DNA from: Stenotrophomonas mori
GTDB lineage: Bacteria > Pseudomonadota > Gammaproteobacteria > Xanthomonadales > Xanthomonadaceae
Direction of reading: 5' to 3'
Length of the DNA: 64,000 bases
Assembly: GCF_023556335.1 (NCBI RefSeq)
Contig: NZ_JAIKTS010000001.1
Coordinates: 744,001-808,000, forward strand
Part shown: piece after piece, positions 44,531 through 54,460 of the stretch
Layout of the letters: each line of letters opens with the position of its first letter
Position numbering within the stretch: the stretch's first letter is position 1
Notes under the pieces: generated by a model
What the model saw: the letters and a program-made list of their open reading frames with translations, nothing else
What the model was told of the DNA's origin: nothing
Database searches by the model: none
Made by a program: the position numbers and the translations under genes

Positions 44531-45408
44531 GGCGGCGCGCGCTCGCCGGCTGGGTGTTCGCCGCGCCGGCCCTGGCGGTCATCGGGGTGTTCTTCGTGCT
44601 GCCGGTGCTGGCCGCGCTGGCGCTGAGCCTCACCGACTTCGACCTGTATGCGCTGGCCGATCCGCGCAACCTGCGCTTCATCGGCCTGCACAACTACCTG
44701 GAGCTGCTGCGCACGCCGATGTTCTGGAAGGCGCTGGGCAACACCGGGTATTTCGTGGTGCTGGGCGTGCCGCTGTCCATCGCGCTGTCGCTGGGCGCGG
44801 CGCTGCTGCTCAACGCGCCGGCGGCGCGCTTCAGGGCGCTGTTCCGCACCGCGCTGTTCGCGCCGGTGGTGACCACCCTGGTGGCGGTGGCGGTGATCTG
44901 GCGCTACCTGTTCCATACCCGCTACGGGCTGGTGAACTGGGGGCTGGGGCGGATCGGCGTCGATCCGGTGGACTGGCTGGGCGATCCGCACTGGGCGATG
45001 CCGACCCTGATCCTGTTCGCGGTCTGGAAGAACTTCGGCTACAACATGGTGATCTTCCTGGCCGGGCTGCAGGCGATCCCGCGCGACCTGTACGAGGCCG
45101 CGCGCATCGACGGCGCCTCGCGCTGGCAGCAGTTCCTGCACATCACCCTGCCGATGCTCGGGCCGGTGCTGCTGGTGGTGGGGGTGATCACCGTGTCCGG
45201 CTACTTCCAGCTGTTCGCCGAGCCCTACGTGATGACCCGCGGCGACCCCCTGCAGAGCACGGTGAGCGTGCTGTATTTCATGTTCGAGGAAGGCTTCAAG
45301 TGGTGGAACCTGGGCCGCGCCTCGGCCGTGGCGTTCCTGCTGTTCCTGATCATCCTCGGCGCGACCACGTTGATGCTGCGGGTCGGCCGCCGGCGGGGGC
45401 TGCTGTGA
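44527..45408 (+). CDS. sugar ABC transporter permease, MalF/UgpA type
   Basis: A 293-aa inner-membrane protein with six helices, starting AGWVFAAPALAVIGVFFVLP. The EAA loop that docks the ATPase is EAARIDGASRWQQFLHITLP near residue 195. It forms a heterodimer with the next permease. It overlaps its neighbours on both sides, by 4 bases upstream and by one base downstream. No ATPase gene is adjacent; a MalK/UgpC-type ATPase lies about 11 kb away at 56175. Confidence 0.94.
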   Translation: MRRRALAGWVFAAPALAVIGVFFVLPVLAALALSLTDFDLYALADPRNLRFIGLHNYLELLRTPMFWKALGNTGYFVVLGVPLSIALSLGAALLLNAPAARFRALFRTALFAPVVTTLVAVAVIWRYLFHTRYGLVNWGLGRIGVDPVDWLGDPHWAMPTLILFAVWKNFGYNMVIFLAGLQAIPRDLYEAARIDGASRWQQFLHITLPMLGPVLLVVGVITVSGYFQLFAEPYVMTRGDPLQSTVSVLYFMFEEGFKWWNLGRASAVAFLLFLIILGATTLMLRVGRRRGLL

Positions 45409-46274
45409 TGGCGCGCGTCCGCCGGCGCCCGGCCACGGAGCGGCGCGAGATCGGCCAGTCACGGGCCTGGGGATGGTGGATCAACGGTGCGCTGCTGGTG
45501 CTGGCGTTCGCCAGCCTGGCGCCGCTGGCCTGGATGGTGTCGGTCTCGTTCATGCCGGGCGGGCAGGCCTCGCAGTTCCCGCCGCCCTTGCTGCCCACCG
45601 GCTTCACCACCGGCAACTACCACGCGCTGTTCGCGCGCACCGGCATGGCCGGCAACTTCGCCAACAGCCTGGGAATCGCCCTGGCCATCACCGTGGGCTC
45701 GCTGCTGTTCAACACCCTGGCCGGGCATGCCTTCGCCAAGCTGCGCTTCGCCGGGCGCGAGCGGGTGTTCCAGGCGCTGCTGGCGGCGCTGGTGGTCCCG
45801 GCGCAGGTGGCGATGCTGCCGCTGTTCCTGTTGATGAAGCAGCTGGGGCTGGTCAACACCTGGGGCGGGGTGGTGGTGCCGGGCCTGGCCAGCGTGTTCG
45901 GCATCTTCCTGGTGCGCCAGTACGCGCGCTCGATCCCCGACGAACTGCTGGAGGCGGCGCGCATCGACGGCGCCAGCGAGGCACGCATCTTCTTCCAGAT
46001 CGTGCTGCCCATGCTCAAGCCGGTGCTGGTGACCCTGGCGATCTTCACCTTCATGGGGGCCTGGAACGACTTCATGTGGCCGTTGATCGTGCTGGCCGAC
46101 CAGGAGCGCTACACCCTGCCGGTGGCGTTGGCGTCGCTGTCGCGCGAGCACATCATGGACGTGGAATTGATGATGGCCGGCGCGGTGGTCACCGTGGTGC
46201 CGGTGCTGCTGCTGTTCCTGCTGCTGCAGCGCTACTACATCCAGGGGCTGCTGCTGGGCAGCGTGAAGGAGTGA
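45408..46274 (+). CDS. sugar ABC transporter permease, MalG/UgpE type
   Basis: A 288-aa membrane protein with six helices. After a basic N-terminus come WINGALLVLAFASLAPLAWM, a FAKLRFAGRERVFQALLAAL segment and the EAA loop EAARIDGASEARIFFQIVLP near residue 185. NDFMWPLIVLADQERYTLPV near 222 is typical of MalG. It begins at the A of the preceding TGA and is the last gene of the importer block; the 1055-aa glycosidase follows after 136 bases. Confidence 0.94.
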   Translation: MARVRRRPATERREIGQSRAWGWWINGALLVLAFASLAPLAWMVSVSFMPGGQASQFPPPLLPTGFTTGNYHALFARTGMAGNFANSLGIALAITVGSLLFNTLAGHAFAKLRFAGRERVFQALLAALVVPAQVAMLPLFLLMKQLGLVNTWGGVVVPGLASVFGIFLVRQYARSIPDELLEAARIDGASEARIFFQIVLPMLKPVLVTLAIFTFMGAWNDFMWPLIVLADQERYTLPVALASLSREHIMDVELMMAGAVVTVVPVLLLFLLLQRYYIQGLLLGSVKE

Positions 46275-46410
46275 ACCGTGCAACCCGGCGCGCGGTGCGT
46301 GGCCGGAACAGGCCCCGGCGCCCCCGGCTGGGCGGCGGCGATCCGCAGCGGGCTCCGGTTCTGCGAAAATCCCCCCCTGGCCGCCGTCCCCCGTTCCGAG
46401 ACCGTCCGCG

Positions 46411-49400
46411 ATGAGAAGCCTCCTTGTCCTGTTGCTGATGTCCACCGCCCTCCTGGCCGGCCCCGGCCGGGCGGCGGAAGAGCCGGCGCGGGTGCTGGCC
46501 ACGTTCGACGACCTCGGCGCCTGGCAGCTGGTGACCTCGCCGCAGGTGAGCGGCTCGCTGCGGCGGGTGAACGCCAACGGCAGCCGTGCCCTGTGCCTGG
46601 ACTACGATTTCCACGACGTCTCCGGCCATGTGGGCATCCGCCGGCCGCTGGACGTGACCTGGCCGGACAACTACCGGGTGTCCTTCCGGCTGCGCGGCGA
46701 CTCGCCGGCCAACGACCTGCAGTTCAAGCTGATCGACGCCAGCGGCGACAACGTGTGGTGGGTCAACCGCAGCGCGTACGTGTTCCCGAAGGCCTGGACC
46801 CGGGTGGACTACCGCAGGCGCCACGTCGAGAAGGCCTGGGGTCCGGACCCGGACAAGGTCCTGCGCCGCAGCGCGGCGGTGGAGTTCACCGTCTACAGCA
46901 AGGTCGGCGGCAAGGGCACGGTGTGTTTCGACCAGCTCACCCTGCAGCCGCTGCCGAAGGAGGACGATTCGGCGCTGACCGCCACGGTCATCGCCGACAC
47001 CGCCACGGCGCTGCAGCAGCGCATCGCCGACGGCAAGCCGAACACCGTGTGGATCAGCGGCGGGGTCAAGCAGCAGACGGTCAGCCTGGACCTGGGCAAG
47101 GTCCGCGAATTCGGTGGCGCGGTGATCCAGTGGGTGCCGGGCCTGGAGGCCTCGCGCTACCGGGTGCAGGCCTCCAGCGATGGCCGCGACTGGCACAGCC
47201 TGCGCGAGGTCACCGCCGGGGGCGGAGGGCGCGACTGGCTGGCCTTGCCGGAAACCGAGGCCCGCTACCTGCGCTTCGACCTGATCGATGGCCCCAGCTG
47301 GCGCTACGGCATCCGCGACATCAGCCTCAAGCCGCTGGCGTTCGCCGAGACCCCGAACGCGTTCGTGCGCTCGGTGGGCGCCGACCTGCCACGCGGTGCG
47401 TTGCCGCGCGGCTTTTCCGGCGAGCAGCCGTACTGGACGCTGATGGGCCTGGACGGCGGCCGTGAGCAGGCGCTGATGGGCGAGGACGGCAGCCTGGAGG
47501 CGACCCGCGCCGGCTTCAGCATCGAGCCGTTCGTGGTGCTGGACGGCAAGGTGCTGGGCTGGGCCGACGTGGCCGCGAGCCAGCAACTGCTGGAGGGCTA
47601 CCTGCCGGTGCCCTCGGTCGAATGGACGCACCCGGCATTCGGCCTGCAGGTGACCGGTTTCGTGCAGGGCCGCCCGGACCAGGCGCAGCTGGTGGCGCGC
47701 TACCGCCTGCACAACCCGGACAAGGTGGCCCACGACTACCGGCTGGCGCTGGCGGTGCGGCCGTTCCAGGTCAACTCGCCGGGGCAGTTCCTCAACACCG
47801 TCGGCGGGGTGAGCCGGATCGAGCGGCTGGCGGTGCAGGGCGGGCAGGTGACGATCGACGGGCAGCCGCGGGTGTTCGCTTCGGCGGTGCCCGATGCCGG
47901 CTTCGCCAGCGCGTTCGACAGCAAGCTCGCCGTCACCCACCTGGCCGACAAGACCCTGCCGGGCACGCACGAGGTCCGCGATCCGACTGGGCTCGCCTCG
48001 GGCGCGCTGCTCTACACCTGGACGCTGGCGCCGGGGCAGAGCCGCGAGGTGGCGCTGGTGCTCCCGCAGACCGGCCGCTGGACGATGCCGGCCGACTTCG
48101 ACGCCGAGGCGGCGCAGCAGCAGGTCGCCGCCTCGTGGCGCGGCAAGCTGGACCAGGTACGGCTGCGGCTTCCCGAGGCCGGCCAGCCGTTGGCGGACAC
48201 GCTGCGCACCGCGCTGGCGCACATGCTGATGTCGCGCGACGGCCCGCGCCTGCAGCCGGGCACGCGGTCCTACGCGCGCAGCTGGATCCGCGACGGCGCG
48301 ATGATCTCCGAGGGGCTGCTGCGGCTCGGGCGCGGGGATGCGGTACGGCAGTATCTGGACTGGTACGCGCCGTACCAGTTCGACAGCGGCATGGTGCCGT
48401 GCTGCGTGGATGCGCGCGGCAGCGATCCGGTGCCCGAGAACGACAGCCACGGCGAGTTGATCCATGCGATCGCCGAGTACTGGCGGCATACCGGCGACCT
48501 GGATTTCCTGCAGCGCATGTGGCCGCACGTGCTGGCGGCCTGGGGCTACATGGAGGACCTGCGGTTGAGCGAGCGCAGCGACGCCAACCGTGCGCGCCAC
48601 CCCGGGTTCTACGGCATGATGCCGGCCTCGATCAGCCACGAAGGATATTCGGCCAAGCCGGTGCATTCGTACTGGGACGGGTTCTGGGCACTGCGCGGCT
48701 ACAAGGACGCCGCCGACCTGGCCACGGCCCTCGGCCTGGAGACCGAAGCCGAGGCGATGGCCGAATCGCGCGACCAGTTCCGCCAGGACCTGTACGCCTC
48801 GCTGCGCGCGGCCATGGACGCGCACCGCATCGACTACCTGCCGGGCTCGGTGGAGCTGGGCGATTTCGATCCGACCTCGACCACCATCGCGCTGGCGCCG
48901 GGCGGCGAGCAGGGCCGCCTGCCGCAACCGGCGCTGGACAGCACGTTCGAGCGCTACTGGCAGCAGTTCGTCGAACGCCGCGACGGCAAGCGGCAGTGGA
49001 AGGACTACACCCCGTACGAGTGGCGCAACGTCGGCGCGTTCGTGCGCCTGGGCTGGCGCGAACGCGCCTGGGAGGCGAGTGCGTTCTTCCTTGGCGACCG
49101 CGCGCCGCGGGCCTGGAACCAGTGGGCCGAGGTGGTGTCCTCGACGCCGCGCACGCCGTTCTTCCTCGGCGACCTGCCGCATGCCTGGGTGGCCTCGGAC
49201 TTCGTGCGCGCGGCGCTGGACATGTTCGCCTACGAGCGCGAGGCCGACGCCGCCCTGGTGCTGGCCGCCGGCGTGCCGGTGGCATGGTTGCCGGGCAAGG
49301 GCATCGCCCTGGAGGGGCTGCGCACCCCGCACGGCCGGCTGCGCTATGCCTTGGCGCGCAGCGACCGGCAGCTGACCCTGGAGATCGCCGAGGGCCTGGT

Positions 49401-49578
49401 CGTGCCCGAGGGCGGACTGGTGCTGCCCTGGCCCTATCCCGGGACACCGGGCGACGCCCGGGTCAACGGCGAGCCGGTGGCATGGTCGGGCGGCGAGCTG
49501 CGGATCATGACCGTGCCCGCCAGGGTGGAGATCGAGGTTCCGGCCGCGGTGCGGCGGGGCGAGCGCGCAAAGCGCTGA
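46411..49578 (+). CDS. secreted discoidin-domain six-hairpin glycosidase
   Basis: A 1055-residue exported protein. The signal peptide ends GPGRAAEE. A CBM11-like beta-sandwich (about 25-175, with VLATFDDLGAWQLVTSPQVS) is followed by an F5/8-type-C discoidin domain (about 195-310, SRYRVQASSDGRDWHSLREV). A linker beta domain precedes an (alpha/alpha)6 domain (about 590-960) with YARSWIRDGAMISEGLLRLG, DSGMVPCCVDARGSDPVPEN and HSYWDGFWALRGYKDAADLA. The catalytic domain resembles glucoamylase-like clans; acidic residues in WIRDGAM and NDSHGEL are candidate catalysts. The position suggests work on the same glycan as the ABC importer. Confidence 0.8.
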   Translation: MRSLLVLLLMSTALLAGPGRAAEEPARVLATFDDLGAWQLVTSPQVSGSLRRVNANGSRALCLDYDFHDVSGHVGIRRPLDVTWPDNYRVSFRLRGDSPANDLQFKLIDASGDNVWWVNRSAYVFPKAWTRVDYRRRHVEKAWGPDPDKVLRRSAAVEFTVYSKVGGKGTVCFDQLTLQPLPKEDDSALTATVIADTATALQQRIADGKPNTVWISGGVKQQTVSLDLGKVREFGGAVIQWVPGLEASRYRVQASSDGRDWHSLREVTAGGGGRDWLALPETEARYLRFDLIDGPSWRYGIRDISLKPLAFAETPNAFVRSVGADLPRGALPRGFSGEQPYWTLMGLDGGREQALMGEDGSLEATRAGFSIEPFVVLDGKVLGWADVAASQQLLEGYLPVPSVEWTHPAFGLQVTGFVQGRPDQAQLVARYRLHNPDKVAHDYRLALAVRPFQVNSPGQFLNTVGGVSRIERLAVQGGQVTIDGQPRVFASAVPDAGFASAFDSKLAVTHLADKTLPGTHEVRDPTGLASGALLYTWTLAPGQSREVALVLPQTGRWTMPADFDAEAAQQQVAASWRGKLDQVRLRLPEAGQPLADTLRTALAHMLMSRDGPRLQPGTRSYARSWIRDGAMISEGLLRLGRGDAVRQYLDWYAPYQFDSGMVPCCVDARGSDPVPENDSHGELIHAIAEYWRHTGDLDFLQRMWPHVLAAWGYMEDLRLSERSDANRARHPGFYGMMPASISHEGYSAKPVHSYWDGFWALRGYKDAADLATALGLETEAEAMAESRDQFRQDLYASLRAAMDAHRIDYLPGSVELGDFDPTSTTIALAPGGEQGRLPQPALDSTFERYWQQFVERRDGKRQWKDYTPYEWRNVGAFVRLGWRERAWEASAFFLGDRAPRAWNQWAEVVSSTPRTPFFLGDLPHAWVASDFVRAALDMFAYEREADAALVLAAGVPVAWLPGKGIALEGLRTPHGRLRYALARSDRQLTLEIAEGLVVPEGGLVLPWPYPGTPGDARVNGEPVAWSGGELRIMTVPARVEIEVPAAVRRGERAKR

Positions 49579-50003
49579 GCCGGGTCGGCGGAAATGACCG
49601 GCGGCGGGTAGCCGGTGGGCTGCGGCCACCCGCCGTACGGCGCCGCAGGCCGGAGAGGCCGTGGGGACGGAAACGACCGGACGATGAGGGCCTGGACCGG
49701 TTGCCGGGGCGACGGACAGGCACCGCCGTGCGCCGGCATGCCCGATGCCTCACGGGCAGCGCGCCGGTGGCGGCCCTGCACGGCCTCCGGCAGGCAGCCC
49801 CGGAGCGAGCCGGCAGCCGGGTCGGGATGCGTGGTGCGGGAGGGGGCGGGCGCCCCGTGGTGGGCGCTGCCGATGGTAGGGCCCGCTGCCGCCAGGCCTC
49901 GGCGGCCGAGCGGATGGCCACGGCCCGCGGGCGGTCCCCGTGTCGGGTCTTGAGCGCAGTGGCCGCCCGGCGCCATGGGCGGGTGCGGCCGGCCGCGATC
50001 GGA
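49579..50003. other. 425-base convergent intergenic region
   Basis: It lies between the end of the glycosidase (plus) and the end of eda (minus). It is GC-rich with several short inverted repeats, but no coding frame with a ribosome site or recognisable homology. I see no clean intrinsic terminator. It may be decayed sequence. Confidence 0.45.
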
Positions 50004-50663
50004 TCAGGCGGCGCGCACCGTGCGCACGATGGCGGCGGCGGCGGCGGCGGAGTCGCGTACCCGGTCCCACTGCCCGGCGCGGATCCAGGCGTCGGCCACC
50101 ATCCATGAGCCGCCGATGCAGACCACGTTCTTCTGGCCGAGGTAGTCGGCGGCGGTCGCTTCGGTGATGCCGCCGGTGGGGCACAGCTTGAGTTCGGGGA
50201 TCGGGCCGGCCACGCCCTTGATCATCGCCAGCCCCCCCACGGCGGTGGCCGGGAACAGCTTGCAGATCCGGAAGCCGCGGGCGAGCAGGGCCAGCAGCTC
50301 GGTCGGCGACGCGGCGCCGGGCACCACCGGCAGCGGGGCGGCGACCAGGGCGTCGGCCATGTGCGCGGGCGTGCCCGGGGTGACCAGGAAGTCGGCACCG
50401 GCATCGATCGCCCGCTGCATCTGCTCCACGCTCAGCACGGTGCCGGCGCCGACCACCACGTCGGGCAGTTCGCGCTTGAGCAGGGCCAGGGCCTCCATCG
50501 CCACCGGCGTGCGCAGGGTCAGTTCGATGGCCGGCAGGCCGCCCTCCAGCAGCGCCGCGCTCACCGCGCGGGCCTGGTCGAGGGTGTGGACGGTGACGAC
50601 GGGCAGGATGCCGGCGGCGGTGAGCAGCTGTTCGGCGCGGTCCTGGTGCTGGGCGAGGGTCAT
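50004..50663 (-). CDS. eda: KDPG/KHG aldolase
   Basis: A 219-aa class I aldolase, the last Entner-Doudoroff step: KDPG is split to pyruvate and glyceraldehyde-3-phosphate. The catalytic Glu lies in [14 protein letters not shown] near residue 45 and the Schiff-base Lys in [15 protein letters not shown] near 135. Phosphate-binding loops are GAGTVLS and PTGGIT. Start ATG at 50663 gives the normal length. It is the last gene of the zwf-glk-pgl-edd-eda run. Confidence 0.96.
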   Translation of the reverse strand: MTLAQHQDRAEQLLTAAGILPVVTVHTLDQARAVSAALLEGGLPAIELTLRTPVAMEALALLKRELPDVVVGAGTVLSVEQMQRAIDAGADFLVTPGTPAHMADALVAAPLPVVPGAASPTELLALLARGFRICKLFPATAVGGLAMIKGVAGPIPELKLCPTGGITEATAADYLGQKNVVCIGGSWMVADAWIRAGQWDRVRDSAAAAAAIVRTVRAA

Positions 50664-50707
50664 GTCGGGGTTCCGGAAAAGGGCAGGGCCGGCGTCGGGC
50701 CGGCGGG

Positions 50708-52624
50708 TCAGGCGTCCTTGGCTTCGTGCGGCGCGGCGGCGGCCGCGGCATCGTGGCCAAGTTCGTATTCGGCGTCGTATTCCCATACACCGCCGTCGGC
50801 ACGGGCCGGGCCGCAGGCGATCGAGACCGCGCCCTGGTCGGCGGGGCCGACGATCCGCCGGTTCATCGCGAACAGGTTGCGGCCCAGGTCGTTGCCGGCC
50901 GGGGCGGTATTCGCGGCGACCCCGCGCGCCGCCCATTCGCGGGCGTCCACCAGCGCCTCCAGGGTGCCGGTCTCGCCGTCCAGGCGGAGGATGTCGCCCT
51001 CGCGGATGCGCGCGATCGGCCCCCCGCGCGCGGCTTCCGGGGTGACGTGGATGGCGGCGGGAATCTTGCCGGAGGCGCCGGACAGGCGGCCGTCGGTGAC
51101 CAGGGCCACGCGTCGCCCCTGGTTCTGCAACAGGCCCAGCAGCGGTGCCAGCGAATGCAGCTCCGGCATGCCGTTGGCGCGGGGGCCCTGGTAGCGGACC
51201 ACGGCGATGAAGTCGTGCGGCAGGGCACCGGCGGCATGCAGCTTGTTGAGCACCTGCGGTGCATCGACCACCACCGCCGGCGCTTCGATGCTGCGGTACT
51301 GCGGCTTCACCGCCGACAGCTTGATCAGCGCGCTGCCGATGTTGCCCTTGAGCAGGCGCAGCCCTCCCTGGGATTCGAACGGCTCGCTTGCCGGGCGCAC
51401 CACGCTGGTGTCGGCGCTCAGCGTGGCCGCCGGCGCATAGTGCAGGGCACCGTCGATCAGCCGCGGTTCCTGGGCGAAGGCGCGCATGCCGCCCTCGGCG
51501 ATGGTCGCCAGGTCGTCGTGCATCAGGCCGGCGTCCATCAGCTCGCGGAAGACGAACCCGGGGCCGCCCGCGGCCGCGAAGCGGTTCACGTCGGCTTCGC
51601 CGTTGGGGTAGACCCGGGTGAGCAGCGGCACGGTCTGGGAGATCTGGTCCATGTCGTCCCAGGTCAGCACGATGCCGGCGGCGCGCGCCACCGCGATCCA
51701 GTGGATGGTGTGGTTGGTGGAACCGCCGGTGGCCATCAGCGCGACGATGGCGTTGACGATGGCGCGTTCGTCGATCAGCCGGCCGAGCGGGCGGAAATCG
51801 TCGCCGAGCGCGCAGATGTCCAGCGCCCGCGCGGTGGCGGCGCGGGTCAGCACGTCGCGCAGCGGCAGCTCCGGGTTGACGAACGAAGCGCCCGGCAGCT
51901 GTACGCCCATGGCCTCCAGCAACACCTGGTTGGAGTTGGCGGTGCCGTAGAAGGTGCAGGTGCCCGGCGCATGGTAGGAATCGGCCTCGGCCTGCAGCAG
52001 TTCCTCGCGGCTGGCCTCACCGGCGGCATAGCGCTCGCGGACCTCGGCCTTCTTCTTGTTGGGAATGCCGGGGGTCATCGGCCCGGCCGGCACGAACACC
52101 GCCGGCAGGTGGCCGAAGGCCAGCGCGCCGATCAGCAGCCCCGGCACGATCTTGTCGCACACCCCGAGATACAGGGTGGCGTCGAACATGTCGTGGCTCA
52201 GGCCGATGGCGGTGGCCTGGGCGATGATGTCGCGCGAGAACAGCGACAGTTCCATGCCGCCGCGCCCCTGGGTGACGCCGTCGCACATCGCCGGCACGCC
52301 GCCGGCCACCTGGGCGGTGGCGCCCAGCTCGCGGGCGGCGTCGCGGATCAGCTGCGGGTAGTGCTCGAACGGCTGGTGCGCGGAGAGCATGTCGTTGTAG
52401 GCGGTGACGATGCCCAGGTTGGGGGTCACGTCGCCGCGCAGGCGGCCCTTGTCGGTGGGACCGCAGGCGGCGAAGGCGTGGGCGAGGTTGCCGCAGCTCA
52501 GGCGCGAGCGGAACGGGCCCTCGCGCAGCGCGGCCTCGATGCCGGCCAGGTAGGCCGCGCGCGACGGTGCGCTGCGCTGGACGATGCGTTCGGTGATGGC
52601 GTGGATTTTCGGGTGCAGGCTCAT
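50708..52624 (-). CDS. edd: 6-phosphogluconate dehydratase
   Basis: A 638-aa IlvD/Edd-family dehydratase holding an Fe-S cluster. Cluster cysteines are visible in [20 protein letters not shown] near residue 110 and [15 protein letters not shown] near 150. The family signatures [20 protein letters not shown] near 505 and the early [16 protein letters not shown] fit Edd rather than IlvD. It turns 6-phosphogluconate into KDPG, the substrate of the Eda encoded next. Confidence 0.97.
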   Translation of the reverse strand: MSLHPKIHAITERIVQRSAPSRAAYLAGIEAALREGPFRSRLSCGNLAHAFAACGPTDKGRLRGDVTPNLGIVTAYNDMLSAHQPFEHYPQLIRDAARELGATAQVAGGVPAMCDGVTQGRGGMELSLFSRDIIAQATAIGLSHDMFDATLYLGVCDKIVPGLLIGALAFGHLPAVFVPAGPMTPGIPNKKKAEVRERYAAGEASREELLQAEADSYHAPGTCTFYGTANSNQVLLEAMGVQLPGASFVNPELPLRDVLTRAATARALDICALGDDFRPLGRLIDERAIVNAIVALMATGGSTNHTIHWIAVARAAGIVLTWDDMDQISQTVPLLTRVYPNGEADVNRFAAAGGPGFVFRELMDAGLMHDDLATIAEGGMRAFAQEPRLIDGALHYAPAATLSADTSVVRPASEPFESQGGLRLLKGNIGSALIKLSAVKPQYRSIEAPAVVVDAPQVLNKLHAAGALPHDFIAVVRYQGPRANGMPELHSLAPLLGLLQNQGRRVALVTDGRLSGASGKIPAAIHVTPEAARGGPIARIREGDILRLDGETGTLEALVDAREWAARGVAANTAPAGNDLGRNLFAMNRRIVGPADQGAVSIACGPARADGGVWEYDAEYELGHDAAAAAAPHEAKDA

Positions 52625-52730
52625 TGGCTACCGGCTATGAGGGGACGGACGGGGCCGTCGGTGTCGGGAGTGCCGCGCCGGTGGACCGGCGGCGGGAACG
52701 GGGCGGGTGCGGTTGTCGGCGCAGTGCGGC

Positions 52731-53450
52731 TCACGCGCACCAGTGCACGCGCAGTGCGCTCCCCGGGGCATCGATGGCGGCCAGCACCGGATAGCGGTGG
52801 ACGTCGCCGGAAGCCAGTGCGGCCTCGAGCACGTCGAGCTTCTGCTGGCCGCGCAGCAGCAGCAGGCGCGTGCCGATGGGGGCCAGCCCCTGTGGCGTCA
52901 GGGTGATGCGCAGGTGCCAGTCGCGGGCGACCGGGCAGCCGCTGGCATCCAGCGCGGCATAGGGGCGGTCGCACTGCAGGGCGCGTTCGAGATCGCGCGA
53001 GCCGGGGAACAGCGAGGCGGTGTGGCCGTCGTTGCCCATGCCCAGCACCACCAGGCACGGCGGCTGCGAGTGTTCGGCCTGGAGGTTGGCGTCGTGCACG
53101 CACTCGGCCAGCGGCTTGCCCACCCGTACCAGCGGATCGAAGTGCGCGCCTTCGGCCTGGTTGAGGAAGCTGTGGCGCACCAGCCAGGCATTGCTGTCGC
53201 GGTCCTGTGGCGACAGCCAGCGCTCGTCGGCCAGGCCCACTTCCACGCGGACCCACTCCAGCGCCTGCTCGGCGAGCATCTCGTAGACCGGCGCCGGCGT
53301 GGTGCCGCCGGACAGCAGCATGCGCGCGCGGCCGCGCTGGGCGATCTCATGCTCGAGCGCGGCGGCCATCTCGCGCGCCGCGGACTCGGTCCATGCCTCC
53401 TCGTCGGAATGGCGGATCAGCGTCAGGCGGTCGGAAACGGCGGCGTTCAT
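52731..53450 (-). CDS. pgl: 6-phosphogluconolactonase
   Basis: A 239-aa enzyme of the DevB/SOL family. It has ARMLLSGGTTPAPVYEMLAE near residue 42, VGLADERWLSPQDRDSNAWL near 72, CLVVLGMGNDGHTASLFPGS near 132 and LRITLTPQGLAPIGTRLLLL near 180. It hydrolyses the lactone made by Zwf. Its ATG overlaps the glk stop by 4 bases. Confidence 0.96.
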   Translation of the reverse strand: MNAAVSDRLTLIRHSDEEAWTESAAREMAAALEHEIAQRGRARMLLSGGTTPAPVYEMLAEQALEWVRVEVGLADERWLSPQDRDSNAWLVRHSFLNQAEGAHFDPLVRVGKPLAECVHDANLQAEHSQPPCLVVLGMGNDGHTASLFPGSRDLERALQCDRPYAALDASGCPVARDWHLRITLTPQGLAPIGTRLLLLRGQQKLDVLEAALASGDVHRYPVLAAIDAPGSALRVHWCA

Positions 53451-54460
53451 GCGGTTGCTCCTGTAGGCCGCGGTGCCGGGTGCAGCGCATGGGCGGCGGC
53501 ACCCAGCAGGCCGGGGCAGGGGTGGACGATGGCCAGCGAGGGCACCGTGGACAGGGCCGCGCTGAAGCGGCCCTTGTTCTCGAAACAGCGGCGGAAGGCG
53601 GAGCGCTGCAGCGGCCCGAGCAGCCGCGGCACCAGGCCGCCGGTCAGGAATACGCCGTCCCAGGCGCCCTGGACCAGCACGGCGTCCCCGGCGACGGCGC
53701 CGAAGACTTCCATGAATACCGCGAGCGCACGGACGGCGAGGGCCTCGCCGGCGGCGGCGCGTTCGCTCACCTGTGCCGGTTGCAGGGGTCCCGGGTCGTG
53801 CCCGGCGAGCGTGCCCAGCGCCCGGTAGACGTTGACCAGGCCGGGGCCGCAGACCAGCCGTTCGTTGGAGACCCGGCCGAACTGCGCGGCGAGGACGTCA
53901 AGCAGCCGGACCTGTTCGGAGGTGGTCGGCGCGAAGCTGGCATGGCCGCCTTCGGTGGCCAGCGGGTGGTAGCGGCCGTCGCGCACCACCAGGCCGGCCA
54001 CGCCGAGTCCGGTGCCAGGGCCGATCACGCAGTAGTTGCGGGGGACGGCGGCCGGTGCCGGCTGCCAGCCGGCGGGACCGACCGCGACCACGTCGTCGCC
54101 GCGCAGCAGCGCGATGGACATCGCCTGGGCGACGAAGTCGTTGATCAGCTCCAGCCGCTCCAGGCCGAGCTGCGCGGCAGTGTGCGAATGCTCGATCACC
54201 CAGGGATGGTTGGTGATGTGCGCCCGCCCATCCGCCACGCGCCCGGCCACGGCGAACACCGCATGGCTGGCGCGGGCGCGACGCTCGGCCAGGTAGTGGG
54301 CGGCGGCCTCGGCCAGCGAGGCGAAGCGCGCGACCGGGTACTCGCCGATGCTGTCCAGGTCCAGGTCCAGGGCCGCCGGTGCGGCGGCGCGGGCCAGGGC
54401 GAAACGCGCGGTGGTGCCGCCGATGTCGGCGACCAGCACCGGTTCGGCGGCTCCGCTCAC
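53447..54460 (-). CDS. glk: glucokinase
   Basis: A 337-aa hexokinase-fold protein of the bacterial Glk family. It has the phosphate-1 motif VLVADIGGTTARFALAR, LINDFVAQAMSIAL near residue 105 with the conserved Asn-Asp, VIGPGTGLGVAGLV near 140 and GVFLTGGLVPRLLG near 275. The start is GTG at 54460, overlapping the zwf TGA by 4 bases. It phosphorylates free glucose released by the locus and feeds Zwf. Confidence 0.95.
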   Translation of the reverse strand: MSGAAEPVLVADIGGTTARFALARAAAPAALDLDLDSIGEYPVARFASLAEAAAHYLAERRARASHAVFAVAGRVADGRAHITNHPWVIEHSHTAAQLGLERLELINDFVAQAMSIALLRGDDVVAVGPAGWQPAPAAVPRNYCVIGPGTGLGVAGLVVRDGRYHPLATEGGHASFAPTTSEQVRLLDVLAAQFGRVSNERLVCGPGLVNVYRALGTLAGHDPGPLQPAQVSERAAAGEALAVRALAVFMEVFGAVAGDAVLVQGAWDGVFLTGGLVPRLLGPLQRSAFRRCFENKGRFSAALSTVPSLAIVHPCPGLLGAAAHALHPAPRPTGATA

